Source: Ambrosia x helenae
Taxonomy: Eukaryota > Streptophyta > Magnoliopsida > Asterales > Asteraceae
NCBI GenBank assembly: GCA_030844895.1
Contig: CM061231.1
Location: forward strand, 32,187,149-32,251,148
Direction of reading: 5' to 3'
DNA length: 64,000 nt
The notes under the pieces were generated by a model, which saw nothing but the letters and a program-made list of their open reading frames with translations, did no database searches and had not been told where the DNA came from. A program made the translations under genes and the position numbers. Shown here piece by piece: positions 22,411-32,859 of the stretch. Position 1 is the first letter of the stretch. Each line of letters opens with the position of its first letter.

Positions 22411-22660
22411 TACGATTGGAGATTGAGGGATGTGAGACAAGAACGGTTGGTGGATTCGATCTGCAAGCCGTGAATGCAGAGGCCACGTCGGCCATCGGGG
22501 AGAAGCTCAGCTCCGGGGGCTTTTACTTCTTTCTCATCGACTTCCCACGCAGGCCCCTGGTGGAGGCTAGGGAGAAGAGGATGAGGCGGTAAAGGTAGTG
22601 GCAGGAGGAGGCGGCGACGGTGGCAAGAGTAGAGGAAGGGAGGGTTTTTTAGGGTTTGAG
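22411..22660 (+). other. GC-rich island with an open frame, possible captured gene fragment
   Basis: This is markedly GC-richer than its surroundings. One forward frame is open from about 22410 to a TAA at 22590-22592 and reads GGFDLQAVNAEATSAIGEKL and onward, ending REKRMRR. It has no ATG at a sensible place, and I do not recognise the family. Host-gene-like codon use inside TE-rich DNA suggests a transduplicated exon. Confidence 0.35.
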
Positions 22661-23091
22661 ATATGAGAACAAAGTTTATATAGGTGATAAGATTTTTTAT
22701 TTTATTTTTTTTAAATTCTCACATTTTGTCACATGACACACTCAAAGGAGGATGATGGCCCCAATGGATGCCATGTCCATTGAGTGCCTACCTTTACATA
22801 GAGTTATAGATGTGTATTTCACCTAGATGATCAAACTAATAACTAAAGGCATAAAAGACCAAACAAGTAAAATGTCTAGATCCAAAGCTTAAAAAACTAA
22901 TAGCAATATCCTTTTTCTTCTTGAACGCATCTTCAGCTCCTATCCTCATTACTCACGACCTCGCTAACTGCTACCGACATGGATAGTGATTGGGAGAGAA
23001 ATTAAGGGTAATCAATGTTGTCAATGGTTGCAATGTCCCAATAGCAAACAAAACAAGGATTATACATGTAACAACTATTTTTTTACGTTAA
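22661..23091. other. Gene-free stretch
   Basis: I see nothing identifiable between the GC-rich island and the Helitron terminus. Confidence 0.35.
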
Positions 23092-23631
23092 TCTATATTT
23101 ATACCATCTTATAATACATTTCACAATGATGACTTATAATTTAAGTTTTACAAGCATAAATTCCTTAGAGTACAACACACAATACATATGTTAACTACTT
23201 TTTGAGGGCAAATATGTCTTTTATACAATACTTACAAATTTTTCCCCTCAACTTTTTCTATTTAAATAACAATTACACTTTCCACCCTTATTTTAACCAA
23301 CTACCCCCACGATTTTTAAACGTCTATAATTTTTTTTATACGTTAATATTTTCCTAATATTATTATACCGAATAAATGAACATTTATTTTTCTTTAATTT
23401 GAGTATAGTATTACTATAGTTTTTTTAATTTAAAATTTCATGTAATGGTTTACTAATAACCGAAACAAAAACAAACAAAAATGAACCGAAATCATCTATA
23501 CTATATTATAATTCATTTCTCTATTGACATCTTAAATTTATGTTTTACAGTATAATTGCTTAAACTACAACACACAATGCACATGTTAACTAAATGTTGT
23601 TTCCCGCCGCAACGCTCGGGCACCTGACTAG
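23092..23631 (+). mobile_element. Short Helitron with a duplicated 5' end
   Basis: The right end has the GC-rich hairpin CCCGCCGCAACGCTCGGG, a short spacer and CTAG (23628-23631), followed by T. Two Helitron-like 5' starts are visible: ATCTATATTTATACC (TC at 23092) and ATCTATACTATATTATAA (TC at 23495). Each is followed by a similar ~100-bp block ending ACATGTTAAC or close to it. The true 5' end may be either one. No coding capacity. Confidence 0.65.
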
Positions 23632-24546
23632 TATCTATCTATATAATAAATGAAAACACTAGGGTTGAATCCTAGATTTTTAGAGGGTCTTGAAGGATCC
23701 AAATCCTAAATGGGGCTCCAAGACTAAGTCTTATATAAACCTCTTTTTATTTAGTTTTGTCAACATCCATTTCTCATTCCTCATTCCTCTCCTACTAATT
23801 CCTTTCTCATTCCTCATTCCTCTCTCATTGTCATTTTTGCAAGGTATGTTCTTCATCAATCTTAGATGAATCTCGAAAATGTTTTTGAATCTTTTTCTGC
23901 ATTTTTATTATATTGATACATAATGTTTGCAATGGATGTTGAATAAAAGATAAAAACAATAGGATTGTATCGTTATTTTTATACAAAGACAAATGACAAT
24001 CCTATATCTATCAACCTGCTACAAAATATGTGATTATCAACAAGTTTTCGATTATGTTTCTGACCCTTTATAAAATCCCTAAAGTAAATGTTTGAAACCA
24101 TCTTACATAAAATATAAATACAATCGGTTTCTTATTAAAATAACTTTCTAATCCTATTGTTTGTCGATTATGTTTCTGACAATTTTTGAAATCCATCCAC
24201 ATCGGTTTACTAACATATTAAACCAAACAGAATCGTTTTTTTTTTATTAAAACCATTTGATAATCTGTTTACAATCAACTCTCTGCTTTGGATGTAATCG
24301 ATACGCGAGTAATTCTGCTCAGCTTTAATATATGATTGTGTTTTTTAATAAACAGATTGCAATTGAAATCGGTTTTGAGTATGTGTGAATATAAAAAACA
24401 AGTATATAAAAAAAACAAAATACCGGATTTCATAAAACAAGATAATTAAAATCAGTTTTTAGTATGAGTGACTTTATGTATATTTTAACAAAAGTTTGTT
24501 TTTTGCATACGAAGAACAGGATTTCATTAGGACAAATAACTTCAAT

Positions 24547-24819
24547 ATGGCTTATCACAAGGGTGACAAATTCTTCAAGGTTATTCATGACCCTTCCGCA
24601 CGAGTTTTGGTATGACGTTTCTAATATTTTTTAAGTAAAAAAAACCTTATTTGTTATTATAATGTTGGTTTTTACGTGTTTGTGCAGACATTGCCTAAAT
24701 CCATGAACAGGTTTTTGTTATCTAAAAACTTACGAAACAACAACATTAAAGTTTCGACATACCATGGTCAATCTTGGTTTGTTTTGTTAGAAATTATAGA
24801 TTTTTATATTTCCTTTTGA
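24547..24819 (+). pseudogene. B3-domain-like fragment, REM type, two exons
   Basis: Exon 1 (24547-24609, ATG start) encodes MAYHKGDKFFKVIHDPSARV and ends at a GT donor. After an intron with TGTGCAG, exon 2 (24688-24819) encodes TLPKSMNRFLLSKNL and onward to GQSWFV, then a hydrophobic tail and TGA. The pattern FFKV, then LPKSM, then W-F-V matches the first half of plant B3 DNA-binding domains. The second half is missing, so a working DNA-binding domain is unlikely. It lies upstream of the RPA gene on the same strand, within the Helitron, and is probably a captured gene piece. Confidence 0.5.
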
Positions 24820-25269
24820 ACTTATTTTAAATAAATTTTACTGATTATTAAAATGTGTTTTGACCTTTGAATATGCTATAAATTTTCAAACTTCTTATTA
24901 ATTTTAATTTAAATGTGTAATTATTCACATTGACTAAGATTTAATTATGGTCAAATCAATAAATGAGTACGACAATGTGTGAATCAATAATCATTAAAAT
25001 TTTGTGTTTTTTTTCATTTGGTATATTGACATGGAGATGTCTAATTTTACCGAATATTTAGTATGTTGTAATTGTAACAATATGTATACGTTAACCCGTG
25101 GTGGCAATATGGTATAATTTAGAATACATATTCACAACTGAATTTACTCACAACATTCATAATGAATTGATAAATGTAATTGCGAAATTTATGGTTTCCT
25201 TATACAATAACAAATTTACTTTGAATACGCATTTACTTGTCCAATTTTCAAGCATGTTAGTAAAGCATA

Positions 25270-26830
25270 TAATAACATATAAAGAACATTTACTTAAATA
25301 ACATTGAATAGATAAAAAAAACACAACTAGGTATAATCCTTGACATGCGGCATTAAAGGTTTCAATCATTGTTTTTGACTAAATTCAATCAATACATTAA
25401 TTTATAACAATAATAACAAATCTAATACGGATGCTAATTACCCTCCACTCTTTCATCCATTTCTTATTATTGAATTGATTGAATACCTATATAATGTTTT
25501 ACATAACATGTAAATAACATTTAGTTTAGTAACATTGAATAGATCAAAAAAAAAATCACATCACAAATATGTATAATCATATAAATTCGGCATTAATGGT
25601 TTAAATTCTTGACTTTGACTAAATTTAATCAATACATTGATTTATAACAATAATATATAAGAGGCAATTCGAATGCTAACTACCCTCCACTCTTTCATCC
25701 ATTTCTTATTATTGAATTAATTGAATACCTATATAATGCTTTACATAACATGTAAAGAACATTTAGTTTAATAACATTGAATAAATCAAAAAAAAATCAC
25801 AACTAGGTATAATACTTAAAATTCGCCATTAATGATTTCAATGCTTGACTTTGACTAAATGTAATCAATACATTAATTTATGACAATAATAACAATGCTA
25901 ATTCGGATGCTAATTACCCTCCACTCTTTCATCTATTTCTTATTATTGAATTGATTGAATACCTTTATAATGCTTTACATAACATGTAAAGAACATTTAG
26001 TTTAATAACATTGAATAGATCAAAAAAAAAATCAAAACTAGGTATAATACTTAAAATTCGCCATTAATGATTTCAATGCTTGACTTTGACTAAATTTAAT
26101 CAATACATTAATTTATAACAATAATAACAATGCTAATTCGGACGCTAATTACCCTCCACTCTTTCATCCATTTCTTATTATTGAATTGTTTGAATACCTA
26201 TATAATGCTTTACATAACATATAAAGAACATTAGTTAAATAACATTGAATAGATCAAAACAAATTACAATTACAACTAAGTATAATGCTTGACATCCACA
26301 CTTGACTTTGACTAAATTCAATCAATACATAAAGTTATAACAATAATAACAATTGTAAGTCGAATCCTAATTACCCTCCACTCTTTCATCCGATTTTTAT
26401 TATTCAATTGATTGAATTCCTATATAATGATTGACATAACATATAAAGAACATTACTTAAATAACATTGAATATATCAAAACAAATTACAACTAACTATA
26501 ATGCTTAACATACGGCTGTTTTGCTTTGGCTAATTGACTTTGACTAAATTCAATCAGTACATAAAGTTATAACAATAATAACACTCTTAATTCGGTTCCT
26601 AATTACCCTCCACTCTTTAATCTATTTGTTATTATTGAATTGATTTAATTCCTACATCAATACCTATATAATGCTTGACATACGCCATTTAATCAATAAA
26701 TGATTGACCTTGACTAAATTCAATCAATACATAATGTTATAACCTTTAAAACAATGCTAATTCAAATGCTAATTAACCGCCCACCATTTCATCCATTTCT
26801 TATTATTCGGTAAATTCAATAACTATATAA
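25270..26830 (+). repeat. Tandem array, about 7 units of about 230 bp
   Basis: The landmark CCCTCCACTCTTT recurs near 25441, 25683, 25917, 26152, 26374 and 26604, with a decayed copy near 26775. Spacing is 222-242 bp except for the last. Each unit also has ATTGAATAGAT with an A-run and TTGACTTTGACTAAATT. Units diverge gradually, the middle ones being most alike. The array ends about 200 bp before the RPA-like gene. Confidence 0.9.
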
Positions 26831-27027
26831 ACAAGTCAAACCAATTCACATACAATTGTAATAAGACACGTTGGAACCACTTTGAGTAATCGCAAAGATA
26901 TATTATTAGGTTAATTTTTGTTTCTCATATTTAATTACTTAAACATTAGTTATTTTGATTTTGATTTGTTGTTTTATTGAAGTCATCTTTTGGTTTTTAC
27001 ATCATTTTTTCCCAGTTAACAAGATCA

Positions 27028-30000
27028 ATGGCTGCTGTAGATGCAAATGAGTTTACAATGGTTAACCAAATTCATGTAAACCGAAACAGTGTGGCGTTAA
27101 AGCTAAAGATTATTCGGGTTTGGCGTCTACCCGATCGTCGCAATCCTAATGATGTGTACTCAATTGAAATGATCCTATGTGATGAAAATGTAAAAGTTAA
27201 CAACACGTTTTTTTTTTATATCCTATTATTTTTAAATTTCATAACTTTTTTTTTAATTGTGATGCTTTTAATTTTAATGTATATCAATTATCTTATTTTT
27301 TTTATAATCAACAGGGTGACAGGATTCAAGTGAATGTATTTAAGCGGTTGTTTTTTAAATTCGAGAGGTTTCTGATTGAAAATTCTTCTCTTATTATAAG
27401 AAATCCAGGAGTTGGGGTCAATTCCTCTAAATACAAGTATGCTCCAAACCCAAACAAACTCTGCTTGAATATGAATACTCAAGTTTCCGAATATCATGGT
27501 TTCCAAGGTCCAGATTTTGGTTTCTCTTTTGTGCCCTTTCAAAGAATTCTGGATAAGGAGGTTGAGAATATGTTACAATAGGTATATTTTAAGCGGTTCT
27601 AAAGTTTTTTATATTTGTAGTTTGTTAATATGATTACTTATATTACTATGTATATATATATATATATATATATATTTTATACAAAAGATAAATGATTAAA
27701 TAGTTCATTCTTTAACTTTTTTTATATAGATTCTTTGCAAAACATACATTCAAATGTTTATTTAAGTTATACATTCACTATTTATTTTATGTGTACTAAT
27801 TAATTTTTTTTAAAACTATGTTACGAATAAAAAATTCATTTTTAAGTCAACTGATTACACATCAAACATGTTTGTATATTTCTATTCATGTATGTTTCTG
27901 TTTTATAGTATAAAATTATTTGCAAATTATACTTTGATATGTAATTTTTCAATTATTTAGGGATTCAAAGCTCAAGGAACAATATCCAACAGATTGGTTA
28001 GACTATTTGAAAGTGAAATACGGGAACAACTTTCTTTTGTAATTCACTTTGTTAGAGTTGGATTTGATTTTTCAAGAATCAAATATGCTACCAGTCCATA
28101 TAAACTTTCAAATAAAAATAACACCCAAGTCTTGAGATGTGATAATTGGATTGGTGATAAGTTTGGTTTCTGTTTCTCGCCTTTTCAATCAGTTAGAAGC
28201 GGAGGGTTTTTTCCCAATGTTTCAATTGGTATGTTATTTAATTTTTTAAGTTTTCTATGTTTCTATGAAGTTAATTATTCTAATATTGTATACTTACAAT
28301 TTAAATATGCAACTTTTACAAATATCATTGGACATGTTAAGCAGTTTATCAATGTAAATGACAGTAAACCTACTCAGTTGAACACAAATAAAGGACTGTT
28401 ATTGGAGATACAAGATTTTGAGTTTGTGTTTTTATTTATTTATTTTTTTAATATATACCATTTTCAACTATTTAAACTGCTTTGTACTAATTTGTATCTC
28501 CAATTAATAGGGGCCTTACTGTATTTGTTAAGCTATGGGATAGATTCTCTGATCAACTTGCTAGATATCTTGAAGTTCATAACAATGCAGATCCTCTGAT
28601 TTTAATCTTGCAGTTTGGATTATTGCACCATTATAATGGTAAAAAAAAATATATATAACTATAGTCTATTTTGTTTTGATTATTAAATCTAAAATTACCT
28701 ATTGGCTTATACGTTTGTTATAATCAGGTTACCCTTATGTTTCTAATTCACCAAAGGTTAGCAAGTTGTTCATAAATGAAGAAATTGATGCCATCAACAA
28801 TTACAGAACAAGGTTTTAAAATTGTACAGTACTTTTATATCTACATATCAAAATTATTGTTATAATATAAGTCTGATTATTTTTAATTTACATTGTAGTT
28901 TGTTGCAAAAGCCAATACAATATCCATTATCAAATTTTCGTTCATTGGGTCTGCCTGTGTTTTCAAATATTGAAAACGAATTTTTGGTCAACAACTGTTA
29001 TTGTAACATTGGAGACATTTGGGAGATTGACATGGTAAAGACATATTACATTATTGTTATATATTTTTTTTAATTTTCATTTACAAAAAAGTTTTGTTAA
29101 CTAGCAACACAATTTTACTATTATAATAGGAAAAGAGTATCATTATTGTTGGGACTGTGATTGATGTCTGTAAAGATCGTGGTTGGTTCTATATGGCTTG
29201 TCCAGATTGTAACAGCAAGGTGTCTTTATACTATATCAATTCTAGCAAGAATGATGGTTCTCGGGACTATGAAGTCCGAGATGCATATGATTGCATGAAT
29301 GAAAATTGTAAGCAGAAAGATATCATTCCAGTACCAAGGTGCTTTTATAATGATAAAGTCTATTTTTTATTTTGAAAATATAAATTCTCACATTTTTACA
29401 TAAAGTTGATCTACATGTGGTAATATTTAATTTTACTTTTTATATATCAGGTTTAGACTTCATTTACGTGTTCAAGATGCAACTGGTGATGTTGAACTAA
29501 TTTTATTTCATAATGAGTCAACTGTAGTAATTCCAATGTCTGCAAATACTTTGCTTGAGGAAAATACACAGGTTATATAATTATTATAATACAAATCTAT
29601 TAGTGTCTTATATATTTTTTTTGTTAATAACTAAAACAATAATATACATTTTAATTTTATACAGGTTGATCACATTGTCAAGTTTCCAGATGAATTATAC
29701 TATTTACGTGACAGAGTTTTTGCATTTAAAATTTCCATCACTGATTTCAACTTGAAAAGCTTTGATGAAGTTTATGGAATTTCTAACCTAACTGATGACA
29801 AGTTTATTATTTCTGAAATTACAAAAAAGTTTCAGTCTTTTGATCAAGTAAGTTAATTATGGCTAAAATTTAAATTTTTATAGTTATTTGTTAATTTCGT
29901 TATACTTTTTTTTTGTATCAGGATACTAGCAAAAACATAATGAATGAAAATTTAACTGAGGCAGAATGTTCGATTATCTCTGGTAAAGATGGTAAAACTA

Positions 30001-30086
30001 AACGCAAGCTGACAGCAGTATATGAATTGCTTGGGAACAATACAGTATCAACTCTTAACAACAATGATGAGGCAAATGAAGCTTAA
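27028..30086 (+). CDS. RPA70-like single-stranded DNA-binding protein
   Basis: Ten exons join in frame to 518 residues: 27028-27189, 27961-28228, 28322-28421, 28511-28638, 28728-28812, 28899-29034, 29130-29338, 29451-29571, 29665-29847 and 29922-30086. The product follows the replication protein A large-subunit plan. A first OB fold is opened by exon 1 (KLKIIRVWRLPDR, YSIEMILCDEN). A second is marked by GLTVFVKLWD. The C-terminal OB fold has a zinc site of the form CPDC then CMNENC in exon 8. RPA70 binds ssDNA in the nucleus, and plant Helitrons often carry such genes. The acceptor before 28322 reads AA instead of AG, although the 93-bp intron is open and in frame. An extra OB-like exon (27315-27581) lies in intron 1. 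The frame is otherwise clean, so the copy is recent or maintained. The start is the ATG at 27028, after an AT-rich leader. Confidence 0.75.
27315..27581 (+). other. Duplicated OB-fold exon of the RPA-like gene
   Basis: This segment follows an AG acceptor, is open for 88 codons and resembles exon 27961-28228 along its length. Shared features include KYAPNPNKL versus KYATSPYKL, NMNTQV versus KNNTQV, and FGFSFVPFQ versus FGFCFSPFQ. Both exons begin in phase 0 and can each join exon 1. This one ends with TAG directly before a GT, so including it would truncate the protein at about 142 residues. Confidence 0.75.
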
Positions 30087-30510
30087 ATGGAGTCTGATGT
30101 GAAGTTTAATAATGTTTATTACAAATAAAAACTTTGTTGATTACTACTATGCTATAAAACCGTTGTTTGTCTTAATTTATTTTTTGCTTCTCTTTCAGTA
30201 TACTTATATCATCTCATCTATGGTTTTTGTTTTTGTATTTCATTTGTACGTGCAAATTGTGTTTAATTTCAATTATGACCACTAATTTGATAATATATAT
30301 CTAAATTTGATACAAACTATATAATCTAATGATTGTATTTACATAACAATCATTGAGTTTTATGCTAAAGTAAATTACATTTATCGTAAAAAATAAAACC
30401 TAAATACTAACAATTATGTTAATTTGTAAACTCAAATATATCTAATTTTATATTTATATTTTCTAAGTTCTAACAAAGGTTGACTAATCAATCTGTCCCA
30501 ATCTGCTTAG

Positions 30511-30913
30511 TAGGGGTGACCATACGAAAACCGATAACTAAAAATTACCGAAACATAACCGATAACGGCACCGAAAAAAAATCGAATCCGAATTAACCGA
30601 TCGGTTGCGGTTAACATATGCCTTAAACCGAACAATTTGTATGTATTTCATATATTTTTATTGCGTTTTCATATATATTTGTATCTTGAAAAAAGGTCCA
30701 AACAATTTACTAAATACTTTAAGTTTATAATTTTGCACAACTTTTATGTTTGAATATTAACCGAACATAACCGAAACCAAAACCGATAACCGACAAATTT
30801 ACGTAACCAAAGTAACGATCGATTTAGGTTATTGTTTTTCCTAAAACCGAACACCGGTTTTCGGTTTTTGTTATATTTAAAAACCGAACATAAGGGACAT
30901 TTGATCACCGTTA
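30511..30913. mobile_element. hAT-type MITE with 8-bp target duplication
   Basis: Terminal repeats TAGGGGTGACCA and, on the right in reverse complement, TAACGGTGATCA. The target site CTGCTTAG is duplicated exactly at 30503-30510 and 30914-30921. The 403-bp interior is rich in AACCGA/TCGGTT motifs in both orientations and has no gene. Confidence 0.9.
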
Positions 30914-31584
30914 CTGCTTAGTATGATTAAAATATACATTATTTGATAATATTAAATCTATATACTAAAAAAACAAATTAATCTGATTTAATTCTACTAA
31001 TTACACAACAATTATTAAGGTATAATTGATATTTTGAAAAGATCCTCATTCAAAGACCAGTCAATATATTTTGACAACATTTTATGCACTAAATGTGCTC
31101 ATTTATGCACTAAATGTGCTAATTTTAAGTTCTTTTACCAATCAACCTACAAATTTTATTAATCACATATTTCTACTTCACCTATATATTTACATGAATA
31201 CAAGTCTTTCACACTTATGCAATCAACATTATCACATTGTTATCATTCAATTATATAATTCTCTCTTTCGAACAAGTTATGTACTAATTACAATTACATT
31301 AAAAATAAAAATATGATAAAAAGTCATTTACAAAAACATAATGTATTCATACCTTTGTTATTTTTTTCAAAACTGTATACTTTTGTTGAGTACTGATCAT
31401 AATAGGTAATCGGTTTTCATTACTAACGTTACTGAGGGCTTATAAAAAATATCCACTTTGACGTTTATATAAGAAAAAAAATTTCAGGCTAACCGTGATT
31501 TTTAACACTTTACGTTTGTAGCTACTAAACTTGAACAATACAACTCTTAGTTTCATATATTTTTTTTATTTGCTATGGTTTGCA

Positions 31585-31613
31585 CCGTGGGTCCCCACGG
31601 GTCTCAAACCTAG
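31585..31613 (+). other. Helitron 3' terminus: hairpin and CTAG
   Basis: CCGTGGG, loop TC, CCCACGG, nine bases, then CTAG followed by T. This terminus differs in sequence from the other Helitron ends in the window (11293, 23631, 50718), so it belongs to another family. Confidence 0.8.
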
Positions 31614-32219
31614 TACTAATATATACATATAGTGCGACTTGTAATCGAGTAACAAAAAAATAATAATTTTGATATTTGCTATTTTTTCTTTATGCCAATT
31701 CAAAGGGATCTGACTTTCTAGTTCGCTTAAAAAATCTTGGGTCAAGTAACCCTATCGTTGGACTTTTGTAGCATCATTATCCAGGAATGGTGCCAATAAC
31801 AATGGGAAAGAAATGCAGAAAACATGGGATAATCCTGAGCATGGGTGTGGGTTGGCACGTATCAAATTGTAGATCTGCTATTGATAGAAGAAAAATATGA
31901 ATTGGAAATAGAATCCAAAGATAAATGGAAGTCAAAACAACAATTACAAAGTCGTATTTGAAGTATGCATTCAAGAACAAAACTCAAAATAGTCAACATT
32001 CATCAACAATGAATAAAAAGAAAGATCCATAGGACTGACCAAATTTGGCAAGTTGTATTTTTTAAGTGACCCAATTAATCAACCCATATTGGGTCATGAT
32101 TGCCGAACATATGTTCTCTTTTTTAATTTAGACCGGCAGTCTAACTAGCAACTGATGAAGAATACAATCAGACATCGATGGCTTTCCACCAAGCTTCCTC
32201 AAATTTGACACATGGTCAG
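31614..32219. other. Gene-free stretch
   Basis: I see no gene or element end. Confidence 0.4.
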
Positions 32220-32480
32220 TCCATAGTGGAATTCGTAGAAAGGGTATTAAAGGGACTCCGATTGAACTCAATGTAGTAACATTGGAACCGTTTCGTCAAA
32301 CTTTACGATCTTAGATTTTAGTTTTTCGCTTTTGGAATTTTAGTTTAAGATTTTAGAATTTCAGATCATTTTGTCTTTTATTTACAATTGTGTTTTTTTC
32401 ATCGCATCATTTTTGCGATTTTTCTTTCTAACCATTGTGTAATATTTTGCTCAGCATTTTTTTTATATTTTACGATTCAT
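32220..32480 (+). repeat. Dispersed repeat B, copy 2
   Basis: Matches 22030-22250 on the same strand (CGTAG-AAGGGTAT, TCCGATTGAACTCA, then a T-rich tail with CATTGTGT). The two copies are roughly 10 kb apart and diverged. Confidence 0.65.
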
Positions 32481-32859
32481 TGTGTTTTTATACACTTCTA
32501 GATTTAAAGGAGTGTATAGGATAAATCAACCCACTCTATAATGTATAACTATAATTTATAGTCTTTTAATTGTTAACCTTTTCCATATTGAATCCACTTC
32601 CATCTCAGGTGGGGAAAATATAGTCCCATGTCTTCATTTCTACAAATAACTAACAAATAATGTATTGTATTTTTAGGTGTATTCATAGCCAAATAAACAT
32701 AAAATGTAAAGAACTATTTTACATAAATACCAAATCCATAATCCACAAATTATTAAAACTAGAACTGATACAAAGAAACCAACATATTTATAGCGAAGTT
32801 AGAGGTGCCTAAACACAAGGATACCCTGGTTAATTTACCATAATACCCCCAACTAGTAG

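Larger units (their letters stand above)
23634..31613 (+). mobile_element. Large non-autonomous Helitron carrying RPA and B3 sequences
   Basis: The left end is TCTATCTATATAATAAATG after host A. The right end has a perfect 7-bp hairpin (31585-31600), a 9-base spacer and CTAG (31610-31613) before host T. Insertion between A and T and the hairpin near CTAG are standard Helitron hallmarks. It begins two bases after the CTAG of the preceding Helitron. Cargo is a B3-type fragment, a 230-bp tandem array and a 10-exon RPA70-like gene. No RepHel gene is seen, so it would depend on a helper. A hAT MITE (30511-30913) has inserted near its 3' end. Pairing of these two ends into one element is inferred. 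Confidence 0.65.
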
